36,934 bases of DNA from Bryobacteraceae bacterium (GCA_028275505.1 JAPWUP010000018.1:1-36934); one strand, 5' to 3'; positions 7,507 to 17,966 are shown, counted from the stretch's first letter. A program made the numbers and translations. The notes: a model not told the origin generated them from the letters alone.

Positions 7507-10134
7507 ATGGATAGCAAGCTGCCCCTGTTGTTCGTTACGGTCATCTCGCTTGCCTGGACACAACCGCAGCCGCCCACCGGGCTGCGCACAGAATACCTTG
7601 TCAATCCCGAGGTCGTGGACGTTGCGCGCCCGCGCTTCTCCTGGGTTCTGGAACATACCGAGCGCGGGCAGCGACAGACCGCATGGCAAATTCTCGTCTC
7701 CACTCGTCCCGAGGTTAACGTGGGAGACGTCTGGGACAGTGGGCGAGTCGAGGGCGCTCAGTCCACCCACGTTACTTACAACGGCAAGCCGCTGGAAAGC
7801 GGCCGCACCTATTACTGGAAAGTCCGCTGGTGGGACGCTGCCGGTCAGGCCAGTCCTTACAGCCGCCCGGCCCGCTTCACCATGGGCCTGCTGAACCCGT
7901 CCGATTGGAAAGGGCGCTGGATCGGCGGTGCCAACCAGCTCCGCAAGGAATTCAACCTCCCTGCCCGTCCGGTGCGGGCTCGTGCTTTTATCTCCGGCCT
8001 CGGCTATTACGAGCTTCGCATCAATGGTCGGAAAGTGGGGGATCACGTTCTCGATCCCGGCTGGACCACTTATGACAAGCGCGTGCTCTACACTTCCTAT
8101 GACGTTACGGATCTGCTTCGCCAGGGCGCTAACGCCGTCGGCATTATCCTCGGGCAGGGATGGTACGGCTCCCGGGCGGCTCTGCTTCAGCTCAACATCG
8201 AAATGGAAGGAGGCCAGCGAACCGAGGTGGTAACGGACGCCTCATGGAAAGTGCGCCAGGGACCGATCCTCTCCGACAGCATTTATGACGGCGAAACTTA
8301 CGACGCTCGCCTGGAAACGCCGGGTTGGGATCGTCCGGGCTTCGTGGATGTCGGCTGGCAGGCGGCAACGCTCGTGGATCCTCCTAAGGGTCAGCTTTCC
8401 GCACAGATGATGCCGCCCATCCGCGTCACCGACACGATCGTACCGCTGAGAATGTGGAGTCCGCGACCCGGCGTCTACGTGTTCGACATGGGGCAGAATT
8501 TCGCCGGCTGGTGCCAGTTGCGGGTTCGCGGTCCCCGGGGCACGGCGGTCCGGCTGCGCCATGCCGAACTTGTCTATGACAACGGCATGATTAACGTCGA
8601 AAATATCCGCCGCGCGCGGGCAACCGACACTTATATCCTGCGCGGCGACGGCGACGAGGAAATCTGGGAGCCGCGGTTTACTTATCACGGCTTCCGGTAT
8701 GTCGAGGTCACCGGCTACCCCGGCACGCCGCGCCTGGATTCCATCCGCGGCCGCGTGGTCCACACGGACGTGAAACCCCACGGCAATTTCGTCGCCTCCA
8801 AGCAGATCCTCAACCGCATCCAGCACCTCATCCTCTGGGGCATTCGCAGCAACCTGCACAGCGTCCCTACCGATTGCAACCAGCGCGACGAGCGCATGGG
8901 TTGGATGGCCGACGCTCATCTTTATACCGAACCTACCCTGTGGAATTACGACTCGGCCGCCTTTTACGCCAACTTCCTGCGTAACATCCGGGATATCCAG
9001 GGGCCGGACGGAAGCGTGACGGATACCGTGCCCCACAAGTACGGGCGAAGGCCCGCCGATCCGGCTTGGGGCGCTGCCTATCCCCTCATCACGTGGTATC
9101 TCTACCTGTATCACGGGGACCGTCGCGTCCTCGAGGAGCACTTCGAGGGAATCAAGGCCTGGACTGATTTCCAGCGTTCCCAGGCCAAAGACGGCATCTT
9201 GAGTTACAGCTATTACGGCGACTGGGTGCCCATCGAACGCACGCCCGGCGAACTGGTCTCCACTTTCTATTACTACTACAGCGCTCATCTGACCTCGCGC
9301 ATGGCCCAGATCCTGGGTCGCAAGACCGAAGCGGAGGCCTACGCAAAGCTGGCGGACGAAATCCGCGACGCCTTCAATAAACGATTCCTGAACCCGGACG
9401 GCACTTACGCCAACCGCACCCAGACTGCGCATACTTTGGCGCTGTACCTTGACCTCGTCCCCAAGGAGCGCCGCGGTGCCGTGTCTTCGTATCTCCGCGA
9501 CGATATCATCTACCGCAACAATACCCACCTGACCACGGGCATCATCGGGACCAAGTACATCATGGAGTTGCTTACGCGGCAGGGTCAGACCCACCTGGCT
9601 TATGACCTGGCAACGCAAACCACTTACCCGAGCTGGGGCTATATGGTGGAAAACGGCGCCACTACGCTGTGGGAGCTCTGGCAGAACAAGACAGGCCCGG
9701 GCATGAACTCTCACAACCACCCGATGTTCGGCAGCGTGGGCGCCTGGTTCTACAAGGCGCTGGCCGGGATTGATCTGGATCCCGAGCGGCCTGGCTTCGA
9801 GCGCATTCGCATCGTGCCCGGCGCCGTGCGCGACCTGGATTGGGTCTCCGGCGATACGGAGACGCTGCGCGGGCGCGTGCTCTCACAGTGGAGCCGCACG
9901 CCCGAAAGCTTCCGCCTCGAGGTCATCATCCCGGTGGGAAGCACCGCGGAAGTGCATCTGCCCAAGCTCAACAACTGGCAGGAAGTGGAGGTCACGGAGT
10001 CCGGGCGTACGGTGTGGAAGGGCAATCAGTTCGCCAGCGGCGTCCCCGGCATCAGTGCCGGACGCCAGACCAGGGACGAGATCATTCTCGAGGTAGGTTC
10101 GGGCCGCTACCTTTTCGAGGTCAGAGGCAAGTAA
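7507..10134 (+). CDS. Alpha-L-rhamnosidase (GH78-like), secreted
   Basis: Signal peptide; LRTEYLVNPEVVDVARPRFSWVL, NLHSVPTDCNQRDERMGWMADA, GATTLWELW…NSHNHPMFGSVGAWFYKALAGI. TACAAT -10-like box at 7480-7485. Confidence 0.92.
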   Translation: MDSKLPLLFVTVISLAWTQPQPPTGLRTEYLVNPEVVDVARPRFSWVLEHTERGQRQTAWQILVSTRPEVNVGDVWDSGRVEGAQSTHVTYNGKPLESGRTYYWKVRWWDAAGQASPYSRPARFTMGLLNPSDWKGRWIGGANQLRKEFNLPARPVRARAFISGLGYYELRINGRKVGDHVLDPGWTTYDKRVLYTSYDVTDLLRQGANAVGIILGQGWYGSRAALLQLNIEMEGGQRTEVVTDASWKVRQGPILSDSIYDGETYDARLETPGWDRPGFVDVGWQAATLVDPPKGQLSAQMMPPIRVTDTIVPLRMWSPRPGVYVFDMGQNFAGWCQLRVRGPRGTAVRLRHAELVYDNGMINVENIRRARATDTYILRGDGDEEIWEPRFTYHGFRYVEVTGYPGTPRLDSIRGRVVHTDVKPHGNFVASKQILNRIQHLILWGIRSNLHSVPTDCNQRDERMGWMADAHLYTEPTLWNYDSAAFYANFLRNIRDIQGPDGSVTDTVPHKYGRRPADPAWGAAYPLITWYLYLYHGDRRVLEEHFEGIKAWTDFQRSQAKDGILSYSYYGDWVPIERTPGELVSTFYYYYSAHLTSRMAQILGRKTEAEAYAKLADEIRDAFNKRFLNPDGTYANRTQTAHTLALYLDLVPKERRGAVSSYLRDDIIYRNNTHLTTGIIGTKYIMELLTRQGQTHLAYDLATQTTYPSWGYMVENGATTLWELWQNKTGPGMNSHNHPMFGSVGAWFYKALAGIDLDPERPGFERIRIVPGAVRDLDWVSGDTETLRGRVLSQWSRTPESFRLEVIIPVGSTAEVHLPKLNNWQEVEVTESGRTVWKGNQFASGVPGISAGRQTRDEIILEVGSGRYLFEVRGK

Positions 10135-10136
10135 GA

Positions 10137-10180
10137 CGGCGGTCGCTTACGCCTTCCATGTGGGCTCGGGGCGACCGCCG
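10137..10180. terminator. 10-bp perfect inverted repeat between convergent genes (possible bidirectional terminator/attenuator)
   Basis: CGGCGGTCGC (10137-10146) and GCGACCGCCG (10171-10180), 24-nt loop; no poly-U tract. Confidence 0.35.
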
Positions 10181-11580
10181 GTGGCGGCCAGAATCTTTCT
10201 CATGCGCCCTTGCAAGTCCGCGACGAGCTTTTTCAGTTCCGGATCCTTGATCCGATTGAACAGGCGGCCGGCCTGCGTGGTAATCCGGACATCGCCCAGT
10301 AAGTTGTTCATCTGATCGGGATCTTTCTGGATGTCATACAGCTCGTCCAAGTCCCAGATCCCGTGGTATTGCATGTAGCTGTACTGATTCGTGCGCAGGC
10401 CGAGGACGGTGGGAGTTTGCGGAAAGTCGCGCTCCCAGAAATATTCGTAAAGGAACTCGGTCCGCCACTCGCCGGTCCCGCGGATCAGGGGCAGGAGCGA
10501 TCGTCCGTGCAAGCCGGGCGGCACGGGCACACCCGCGGCCTCGAGCATGGTGGGGCAAATGTCGAGATTCAGAGCCATCCCCTGCACCTGCCGGCCACCC
10601 TCGAAGAGGTCCGGGCAGTGGGCGATCATCGGCACCCGGATGGACGGTTCGTACATGGCCCGCTTGTCAATCAGGCCATGCTCGCCGAACATGAAGCCGT
10701 TGTCGCCCATGTAGATGACGAGGGTGTCGTTGAGCAGCCCTTTTTCTTCCAGCGTGTTGACGATGCGGCCCACGCTTTCATCCAGAGCCATGAGTGTGCG
10801 GCAGTAATCCCGGTAAAACTGGTCGAAAGGAATCTTGTGATCGTACATGCCGTCCACGCCATGCCATGAGTTACGCTGCCGCCTCACCCAGTCGGGCTTG
10901 CCGCGGTAATTTTCTTCGGTATTCGCCATGGATTTGGGGTATGGCAAAGGCACGTCCGAGTAGAGATTCTTGTGCCGTTCTGCCGGGAAGAATTCGTGAT
11001 GGACGGCTTTGTGCCCCAGGTAAAGCAGGAACGGCCGGCTTTTGTTCTCCTCGATGAACTTGATGGCTTCTTCCGTGAGTATGTCGGTGACGTAGCCTTT
11101 CACTTGCCGCCGCTGGCCATCGAAGTTCAGCACCGGATTCCAGTAAACCCCTTGTCCGCGGAAGCTGATCCAGCGATCGAAGCCCGGTCGCGGGGCATCC
11201 GACTCTCCGCCCATGTGCCACTTGCCGATGTAGCCGGTCCGGTAACCGTGCTTTTGCAAAAGTTGCGGGAAGGTAACGAGCCCTGGGGGCAAGGGCGTCA
11301 CGTTGTCCGTGACGCCGTGGGCATGCACGTAAAGTCCGGTCAGGATCGAGGCCCGCGAAGGCGAGCAGAGCGAAGTCGTGACAAAGGCGTTGCGGAACCA
11401 CACGCCGCCCTTTGCCAGCCGGTCCAGATTTGGTGTCTTCAGAAACGGATGGCCGGCGCAGCTCATGAAGTCGTAGCGATGATCGTCGCTCAGAATGAAG
11501 ACGAGATTCCTCCGCTTGCCTGCCTGGGTCAATACCGCGGGTGCTGCGACCGCGGTCCGCAAGAACTCTTTCCGCGTCAT
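10147..11580 (-). CDS. Sulfatase (formylglycine-type, Cys)
   Basis: CSPSRASILTG signature (CxPSR), LSDDHRYDFMSCAGHPFLKTPNLDRLAKGGVWFRNAF, YMGDNGFMFGEHGL. Confidence 0.93.
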   Translation of the reverse strand: MTRKEFLRTAVAAPAVLTQAGKRRNLVFILSDDHRYDFMSCAGHPFLKTPNLDRLAKGGVWFRNAFVTTSLCSPSRASILTGLYVHAHGVTDNVTPLPPGLVTFPQLLQKHGYRTGYIGKWHMGGESDAPRPGFDRWISFRGQGVYWNPVLNFDGQRRQVKGYVTDILTEEAIKFIEENKSRPFLLYLGHKAVHHEFFPAERHKNLYSDVPLPYPKSMANTEENYRGKPDWVRRQRNSWHGVDGMYDHKIPFDQFYRDYCRTLMALDESVGRIVNTLEEKGLLNDTLVIYMGDNGFMFGEHGLIDKRAMYEPSIRVPMIAHCPDLFEGGRQVQGMALNLDICPTMLEAAGVPVPPGLHGRSLLPLIRGTGEWRTEFLYEYFWERDFPQTPTVLGLRTNQYSYMQYHGIWDLDELYDIQKDPDQMNNLLGDVRITTQAGRLFNRIKDPELKKLVADLQGRMRKILAATGGRPEPTWKA

Positions 11581-11589
11581 AGCGCGCGC

Positions 11590-11598
11590 ATTGTACCA
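11590..11598 (-). promoter_or_regulatory. Extended -10-like element TGGTACAAT, 9 nt before the sulfatase ATG
   Basis: Reverse complement of attgtacca; no Shine-Dalgarno between it and ATG 11580. Confidence 0.35.
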
Positions 11599-11641
11599 CG
11601 GCTGCGCTCGCCCGTGTCATGATGAAAGACCGGAGACGCCC

Positions 11642-12931
11642 ATGAGCATGGATCGCAGGAGTTTCCTCGTCGCCACCGCCGCCGCGCCGGTGCTCGGCGC
11701 CAACGATCGCATCAACGTGGCCGTGGTCGGCGTGCGCGGCCGCGGTCGCGACCACATTTCGCTGTTCGGTTCCCGCCGCGGCGCCCGCGTCGTCGCGGTC
11801 TGCGACATAGACACCGCACAGTCGGAGCGCGCCGTGGCCTTGGCCGAAAAGGTACAGGGCTTCAAGCCTAGGGTCTACCAGGACTTCCGCAAACTTCTCG
11901 AAGACCGCGAAGTGGACGTGGTCTCAATCGCCACCTGCAACCACTGGCACGCGCTGCAAACGATCTGGGCTTGCCAGGCCGGCAAGGACGTCTATGTCGA
12001 AAAGCCCGCCAGCCACAACGTCTGGGAGGGGCGCAAAATGATCGAGGCCGCGCGCAAGTACCAGCGCATCGTTCAGGTCGGCATGCAGAGTCGCGGCATC
12101 GCCCACAAGCGGCGCGCGATCGAGTTACTGCGTCAGGGCGCCATCGGCAAGCTTTACATGGCCAAAGGACTTTGTTACAAGCGGCGCCGTTCCATCGGCC
12201 GGCAGCCCGACGGCCCGGTCCCGCCGGGCGTGGACTATGACCTCTGGCTCGGCCCCGCCCCCTGGCGACCTTTCAACCCCAATCGGTTTCACTATAACTG
12301 GCACTGGTTCTGGGATACCGGCAACGGCGACATCGGCAACCAGGGCGTGCACGAAATGGACATTGCCCGCTGGGGCCTGGGCAAACAGACGCTGCCCACC
12401 GTGGTCCACTCCACCGGCGGCAAGTTCGTCTACGACGACGATCAGGAAACCCCCAACACCCAGATCGCCGAGTTCGATTACGGCGACTGCCTGCTCGTCT
12501 TCGAAGTCCGCGGCTTGCTTACCACGGGCGAAGCCAGCATCGTGCGCGACGGCCAGAATTACATCGGCAATATCTTCTTCGGTAGCGACGGGGTCATGTC
12601 GCTCGATCTCGAGGGCTTCCAGATTTACCGGGGCGAGAAAATGGAGCTGGTCGAACAGATGAAGTATGTCGAGCCGCAGAAGTGGGACACCACGCCCCTG
12701 GTGGAAAACTTCCTCGCCGCGGTGCGCAGCCGGCGCCATACCGGTCTGCTCTGCGACATCGAGGAAGGCCACCTCTCGGCCGCGCTCTGTCATCTGGCCA
12801 ACATCAGCTACCGCACCGGGCGCAAGCTCCGCTTCGATCCCTCCCGCGAGCGCTTCATCAACGACCCGGAGGCCGATCAGCTCCTGACCCGTCGCTACCG
12901 CGAACCTTACGTCGTGCCGGAGAAAGTCTGA
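11642..12931 (+). CDS. Gfo/Idh/MocA family oxidoreductase with Tat-type N-terminus
   Basis: MSMDRRSFLVATAAAPVLGANDRINVAVVGVRGRGRDH; VYVEKPASHNVWEG. Confidence 0.9.
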   Translation: MSMDRRSFLVATAAAPVLGANDRINVAVVGVRGRGRDHISLFGSRRGARVVAVCDIDTAQSERAVALAEKVQGFKPRVYQDFRKLLEDREVDVVSIATCNHWHALQTIWACQAGKDVYVEKPASHNVWEGRKMIEAARKYQRIVQVGMQSRGIAHKRRAIELLRQGAIGKLYMAKGLCYKRRRSIGRQPDGPVPPGVDYDLWLGPAPWRPFNPNRFHYNWHWFWDTGNGDIGNQGVHEMDIARWGLGKQTLPTVVHSTGGKFVYDDDQETPNTQIAEFDYGDCLLVFEVRGLLTTGEASIVRDGQNYIGNIFFGSDGVMSLDLEGFQIYRGEKMELVEQMKYVEPQKWDTTPLVENFLAAVRSRRHTGLLCDIEEGHLSAALCHLANISYRTGRKLRFDPSRERFINDPEADQLLTRRYREPYVVPEKV

Positions 12932-12961
12932 GGCGGCTGGAAGAGCGGCGTCGCCGTCGGC

Positions 12962-12967
12962 TATACT
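12962..12967 (+). promoter_or_regulatory. -10-like TATACT, 9 nt before GTG 12977
   Basis: ggcTATACTcgctttttcGTG; no Shine-Dalgarno. Confidence 0.3.
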
Positions 12968-12976
12968 CGCTTTTTC

Positions 12977-13507
12977 GTGAGGCTCCGGCGCGCTTGGATC
13001 ACCAGTGCTCTTTTACTGGCGGGATGCACCGCGATCCCGGATTACTATGCTCCCCCGGTGCAGCGCCGCCCGATGACGGGGCCCGAACCCAGTCCTGTAA
13101 CTCACTTCATCACGATGAACGCGCCCAACGCCGAAGCCCACTTCGTGCGCGGCGTCAGCCGGCACCTTGAGGGCGGCGCCTGGCGCTGGCTGGAACCCAG
13201 GGCCGAGCTCGTCTTCCGGCTTCCCACCACGCAACGCCTCCGCTTCGTAATGGAGTTCGCCATTCCGGAAGTAACCTTCGCGCAACGCGGCCCGGTCGTG
13301 GTCTCAGTCCTCGTCAACGGCCAGTTGCTCGATCGCTCGCGGTATGAAAAAGGAGGCGAATTCCGCATCGAAAAACCGGTGCCGGCGGAATGGTTACGAA
13401 CCGACCTCCACAACTACGTCACCCTGGAAATAGACAAGCCGTGGGTGGCGCCGCAAGACGGCGCGCGCCTCGGTTTCATCCTGAAGAGCGCCGGCTTCCT
13501 CCAATGA
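12977..13507 (+). CDS. Putative lipoprotein of unknown function
   Basis: GTG start; MRLRRAWITSALLLAGCTAIP contains a lipobox (LLAGC); beta-rich remainder. Confidence 0.65.
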   Translation: MRLRRAWITSALLLAGCTAIPDYYAPPVQRRPMTGPEPSPVTHFITMNAPNAEAHFVRGVSRHLEGGAWRWLEPRAELVFRLPTTQRLRFVMEFAIPEVTFAQRGPVVVSVLVNGQLLDRSRYEKGGEFRIEKPVPAEWLRTDLHNYVTLEIDKPWVAPQDGARLGFILKSAGFLQ

Positions 13508-13529
13508 TGCACGGCCGGCTCAGCGTCTG

Positions 13530-15743
13530 ATGCCGCAGGCCTTCTACATCCTGTACGGCGCTGTGTTGACGGTGGCCGCTGCCCTGGCCTTGGGCTATCT
13601 GGTCCTGCGCGCCCTCGAACTCAGGCTGTACCGCGAGGAGCGTCCCCTGTTCGCTTTCGCCGCCGGCGCCGCCTGCCTTAGCCAGCTCGTCTTCGTCGCT
13701 GCCACGCTCGGACTGGCGCGCAAGGGAGTGTTCCAGACCTTTGGCCTCGCAGTCGTCGCACTCGCGCTCTGGCGAGGCTGGTTCCGTGCCGAGGGGGAGT
13801 GCCAGCCGCCGCTGCCGGCCTTCTGGAAACGCTTGTTCTTCGCACTTGGCCTGCCTTTCCTGATCCTTTACTTTTTCAACGCCATGGCGCCCGAGATGAG
13901 CCCCGACGGCAGCACGTACCATCTCGGACTGGTCTCTCGCTACCTGCGCCACCGCGGCTTGGAACCGATTACCACCAACATGTACGCGAACCTTTCCCAG
14001 GGCATCGAGATGCTCTACCTGTTCGCGTTCTCCGTCGGGCGCCACTCGGCCGCAGCCCTGGTCCACTTTGCCTTCCTCATCGCTTTGCCCTTGAGCATGA
14101 TCACTTACGCCCGCCGCTTCGGCTTCGGCCCCGCGGGCGTCCTCGCCGCCTTGTTCACCTTTCTTAGTCCGGTCGTGGGACAGGACGGGACCACCGCCTA
14201 TATTGACGTCGCCACCGCCTGGCTTCTATTCACGGTCTTTTATCTGGTCCAGATCTGGGATCGCGAACGGGCCCCTCGCCTGCTACCACTAATCGGGTTA
14301 CTCGCCGGCTTCTGCTATGCGGCCAAGTACACCGCGTTTCTCGGCGCGGTCTACGCTCTGGGCTTCGTGGCCTGGAAGTTATTGCGCGAGAAGCAGCGAT
14401 GGATGCCGTCCCTGGCCGTGCTGGCGCTGTGCGCGGCTATACCCGTCATTCCCTGGGTGGCCAAAAACTGGATCTGGCTGGGCAATCCCTTTTCTCCCTT
14501 TTTCAACCGCTATTTTCCCAATCCCTATGTGCACGTATCTTTCGAGCAGGAATATCTCCATCACATGCGCAATTATATCGGCCTGAAAAGTCACTGGGAT
14601 ATTCCGCTGGAAGTTACCGTGCGCGGCGCAGTACTCTGCGGTCTGCTCGGACCTTTGTTTTTGCTGGCCCCGTTAGGTCTGGGGGCACTGACCCATCCGG
14701 CAGGACGCAGGCTTCTGGCTGCCGGCCTGCTATTCGGCCTGCCCTACGCCAGTAACATCGGCACACGGTTCCTGATCCCCGCCGTGCCTTTCGTATCGCT
14801 CGCCATGGCCGTGGTCTTGATTCGCTGGCGCGCCCTCGCCGCCGGCTTCGCGCTCGCGCATGCTATCGCGAGCTGGCCCGATGTGGTCAATCTGTACTGC
14901 GATCCTAACGCCTGGCGACTCACCAAAATTCCCGTCCGACAGGCCTTGCGCCTGGAATCCGAAGAGTCCTGGCTGACGCGCAAGAGTCTCTTCTATCCCA
15001 TCGCGCGCATGATCGAGGACCTGACCCCGCCTGGCGCGCGCATCCTGACCTTCAATCAGGTCCCCGACGCTTACACCACGCGCGAGATCCTGGTCGTTTA
15101 TCAATCGGCTTTCAACGCGGTGCTCGGCGATATCCTCTGGCACGGCATCATCCCCGAGTACGCGCCGCAACGCCAGTTGACCTTCCGCTTTCCGCCCGTC
15201 GAACTGGCCGCCGTCCGCGTGGTGCAGACCAATCGCGGCGGGCCGGACCATTTCAGCGTCGGCGAGATGCGTCTTTTCCGGGGCGAGCGCGAGCTGCCGC
15301 GCCACCCCCTCTGGCGTCTCCGCGCCTGGCCGAAACCCTGGGACGTGCAGTTGGCTTTCGACAACAGCCCCGCTACGCGCTGGCGAAGCTGGCAGACACT
15401 CGAGCCGGGCATGTTCGTCGAGGTGGAATTCCACAGGCCGCAGACGCTGGATCGCGTGGTGCTGGAATGCTCGCGCGACCAGTATCGCAGCCGCGTCCGT
15501 TTGGAAGGGAAACTGCCTTCCGGGGAGTGGCGCAGGCTCGATGACGAGCCCGACGTCGCCGAACTGCCGCCCCCGCTCGGCTTGCGGCGCGCCGCCGCTT
15601 GCGAACTCAAGCGCCGCAACGTCCGCTACGTGCTCATCTGGGACGAGGACTTCGGCGCGGAAGACTTCCGCAAGAACGCCGTCCTCTGGGGCGCCACTTT
15701 CCTCGCCGAACGCAACGGCGCGAGGTTGTATCGTCTGGATTAG
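13530..15743 (+). CDS. Polytopic membrane protein, GT-C glycosyltransferase-like, with C-terminal discoidin (F5/8)-like region
   Basis: Multiple hydrophobic segments; APEMSPDGSTYHLGLVSRYLRHRG loop; soluble C-terminus with VELAAVRVVQTNRG…QLAFDNSPATRWRSWQ…MFVEVEFHRPQTLDRVVLECS. Confidence 0.7.
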   Translation: MPQAFYILYGAVLTVAAALALGYLVLRALELRLYREERPLFAFAAGAACLSQLVFVAATLGLARKGVFQTFGLAVVALALWRGWFRAEGECQPPLPAFWKRLFFALGLPFLILYFFNAMAPEMSPDGSTYHLGLVSRYLRHRGLEPITTNMYANLSQGIEMLYLFAFSVGRHSAAALVHFAFLIALPLSMITYARRFGFGPAGVLAALFTFLSPVVGQDGTTAYIDVATAWLLFTVFYLVQIWDRERAPRLLPLIGLLAGFCYAAKYTAFLGAVYALGFVAWKLLREKQRWMPSLAVLALCAAIPVIPWVAKNWIWLGNPFSPFFNRYFPNPYVHVSFEQEYLHHMRNYIGLKSHWDIPLEVTVRGAVLCGLLGPLFLLAPLGLGALTHPAGRRLLAAGLLFGLPYASNIGTRFLIPAVPFVSLAMAVVLIRWRALAAGFALAHAIASWPDVVNLYCDPNAWRLTKIPVRQALRLESEESWLTRKSLFYPIARMIEDLTPPGARILTFNQVPDAYTTREILVVYQSAFNAVLGDILWHGIIPEYAPQRQLTFRFPPVELAAVRVVQTNRGGPDHFSVGEMRLFRGERELPRHPLWRLRAWPKPWDVQLAFDNSPATRWRSWQTLEPGMFVEVEFHRPQTLDRVVLECSRDQYRSRVRLEGKLPSGEWRRLDDEPDVAELPPPLGLRRAAACELKRRNVRYVLIWDEDFGAEDFRKNAVLWGATFLAERNGARLYRLD

Positions 15744-15752
15744 GAGGCAGCC

Positions 15753-16700
15753 TTGTTCCTGGGTGTGGACGGCGGCCAGTCCGCCACCATCGCGCTTGTC
15801 GCCGACGCGTCTGGACGCGTGCTTGGTATGGGCCGCGGCGGCCCCTGCAATCATGTGGGCGGTCCGGAGGGACGCGAGAAGTTCCTAACCGCGATTCGGG
15901 AATCCGTGGGCGAGGCCTGCCGGAACGCGGGCCTGGATCCTTCGCTGGCGCGTTTTCGCGCGGCCTGCCTTGGCTTCAGCGGCGGACCCGAGGACAAACG
16001 CGCCTTGCTCGAACAAATGCTGCGTGCCGACGAACTCATCGTGACCACAGACGCCCTGATTGCCCTCTCAGGCGCCACGGGCGGTGAACCTGGCATCATT
16101 GCCATCGCCGGCACGGGCTCGATCGCCTTCGGGCGCAACGCCGACGGCCGCACCGCGCGCGCCGGCGGCTGGGGCTACATCTTCGGCGACGAAGGCGGCG
16201 CTTTCGATCTGGTGCGCCAGGCCTTGCGCGCCGCCCTCCGCTATGAGGAAGGCTGGGGACCGCCTACTTCGCTCCACGGCCTCTTGCTGAAAGCCACTGA
16301 AAGCTCCTCCGCCAATCAATTGCTCCACCGCTTCTACACGACCGAGTTTTCCCGTCCGCAAATCGCGCGCTTTGCTGTTCTGGTGGATCGCGCCGCCTGC
16401 GAGGGCGATGCCGTGGCCCGCGAGATCCTGGAAAACGCCGCTGCCCAACTGGCTGCCCTGGTTGCCGCTGTGCGAGGCCAGTTGTTTGCCCCCGGCGAAA
16501 CGATCCGCGTCGCTTACATTGGCGGTGTGTTTCGCAGCGAAATCCTGCGGCAGCGTTTTTGTGCCCTGGTAGAAAGCGAGGCCGGCAATGTCTGCGGCCC
16601 TCCCATGTATCCCCCCGCCGCCGGCGCGCTTCTGGAAGCGATGCGCGCGGCGGGGCAGCGTCATCCCCGGCTCAGCGACCTGCCGGCGTTCGAGAAATAG
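15753..16700 (+). CDS. BadF/BadG/BcrA/BcrD ATPase family protein (N-acetylglucosamine kinase-like)
   Basis: TTG start; FLGVDGGQSATIALVADASGRVLG phosphate loop; IIAIAGTGSIAFGRNADGRTARAGGWGYIFGDEGGAFDLVRQALRA. Confidence 0.85.
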   Translation: MFLGVDGGQSATIALVADASGRVLGMGRGGPCNHVGGPEGREKFLTAIRESVGEACRNAGLDPSLARFRAACLGFSGGPEDKRALLEQMLRADELIVTTDALIALSGATGGEPGIIAIAGTGSIAFGRNADGRTARAGGWGYIFGDEGGAFDLVRQALRAALRYEEGWGPPTSLHGLLLKATESSSANQLLHRFYTTEFSRPQIARFAVLVDRAACEGDAVAREILENAAAQLAALVAAVRGQLFAPGETIRVAYIGGVFRSEILRQRFCALVESEAGNVCGPPMYPPAAGALLEAMRAAGQRHPRLSDLPAFEK

Positions 16701-16756
16701 CCTGTCTCCGCCGGCCTCCTGCTCCATGCTAGGATCGGAGATTCAAGGAGGACTCG

Positions 16757-17926
16757 ATGCCAAAGTTATCCATCCGCGATCTGGATCTGGAAGGCAAGCT
16801 CGTCTTCATGCGCGTGGACTTCAACGTGCCGCTGGCGCCCGGCGGACAGGAAATCACCTCCGACAAGCGCATCCGCGCTTCCCTGCCAACCATCAAGTAC
16901 GCTCTGGAGCGCGGCGCCCGGCTGGTGCTGGCCAGCCACCTGGGTCGTCCCAAGGGCAAGCCCAATCCCGAGATGAGCCTCAAGCCGGTCGCGGCTCGCC
17001 TCCAGGAGCTGCTCGGCGAGCCTGTGGTGATGGCGCCCGATTGCATCGGTCCCGAGGTTGAAAAACTCAAGGCGGAAGGGCACCGCATCATCCTGCTGGA
17101 GAACCTTCGCTTCCATCCCGAAGAGGAGAAAAACGATCCCGAATTTGCGCGCCAGCTCGCAGCGGGTTGCGATTATTACGTGAACGATGCTTTCGGCACC
17201 GCCCATCGCGCCCATGCCTCGACCGAAGCCATTACGCGCTTCGTGCCCAAGGCGGCTGCCGGCTTGCTCATGGAGAAAGAGCTGGAGTATCTCACCAAAG
17301 TTACTCAGGACCCGCCGCGTCCCTGCGTCGCCATCCTGGGCGGCGCCAAGGTATCGGACAAGATCGGGGTGATTGAGAACTTACTGAAGATCGTGGATCG
17401 GCTCCTGATCGGCGGCGCCATGGCCTACACGTTCAAGCTGGCCAAGGGCGAGCCGGTGGGTAACTCGCTGGTGGAGCCGGACAAAGTCGAGTTAGCCCGC
17501 GAGCTGATGGCCAAGGCCGGCGACAAGATGATGCTTCCTGTGGATCACGTGGTGGCGGAAAAGGTGGAACCCGGCGCGCCGCACAAGGTCGTGGAAACCA
17601 TTCCCGACGGCATGGCCGGCGTGGATATCGGTCCCAAAACCGTCGAGCTTTACTCGGCTGAAATCGCCAAAGCGAAGAGCATCATCTGGAACGGGCCTAT
17701 GGGCGTTTTCGAAATGCCGCCTTTCGATGCCGGGACCGTGGCGCTGGCCAAGGCAGTGGCCGCCTCCGGCGCCCTCTCCGTCGTGGGCGGCGGCGATTCC
17801 GAGAAAGCCATCAAGGCGGCTGGCGTCGCCGACAAGATCTCGCACATTTCCACGGGCGGCGGCGCCTCGCTGGAGTTTCTGGCCGGCCTGACTTTGCCTG
17901 GCGTAGCTGCCCTCACTGACAAGTAA
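16757..17926 (+). CDS. pgk: Phosphoglycerate kinase
   Basis: [87 protein letters not shown] Shine-Dalgarno. Confidence 0.98.
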   Translation: MPKLSIRDLDLEGKLVFMRVDFNVPLAPGGQEITSDKRIRASLPTIKYALERGARLVLASHLGRPKGKPNPEMSLKPVAARLQELLGEPVVMAPDCIGPEVEKLKAEGHRIILLENLRFHPEEEKNDPEFARQLAAGCDYYVNDAFGTAHRAHASTEAITRFVPKAAAGLLMEKELEYLTKVTQDPPRPCVAILGGAKVSDKIGVIENLLKIVDRLLIGGAMAYTFKLAKGEPVGNSLVEPDKVELARELMAKAGDKMMLPVDHVVAEKVEPGAPHKVVETIPDGMAGVDIGPKTVELYSAEIAKAKSIIWNGPMGVFEMPPFDAGTVALAKAVAASGALSVVGGGDSEKAIKAAGVADKISHISTGGGASLEFLAGLTLPGVAALTDK

Positions 17927-17950
17927 CCCGTGCGCACCGCGCCGCCCCTG

Positions 17951-17959
17951 TGTTAGATT
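17951..17959 (+). promoter_or_regulatory. Extended -10-like element TGTTAGATT, 7 nt before ATG 17967
   Basis: TGnTAGATT + CGGCGGC + ATG; no Shine-Dalgarno. Confidence 0.35.
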
Positions 17960-17966
17960 CGGCGGC

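Noticed and set aside
8242-9720. 492-aa minus-strand ORF antisense to the GH78 gene
   Set aside because: No recognisable motifs; explained by codon bias on the opposite strand of a clear GH78 CDS.
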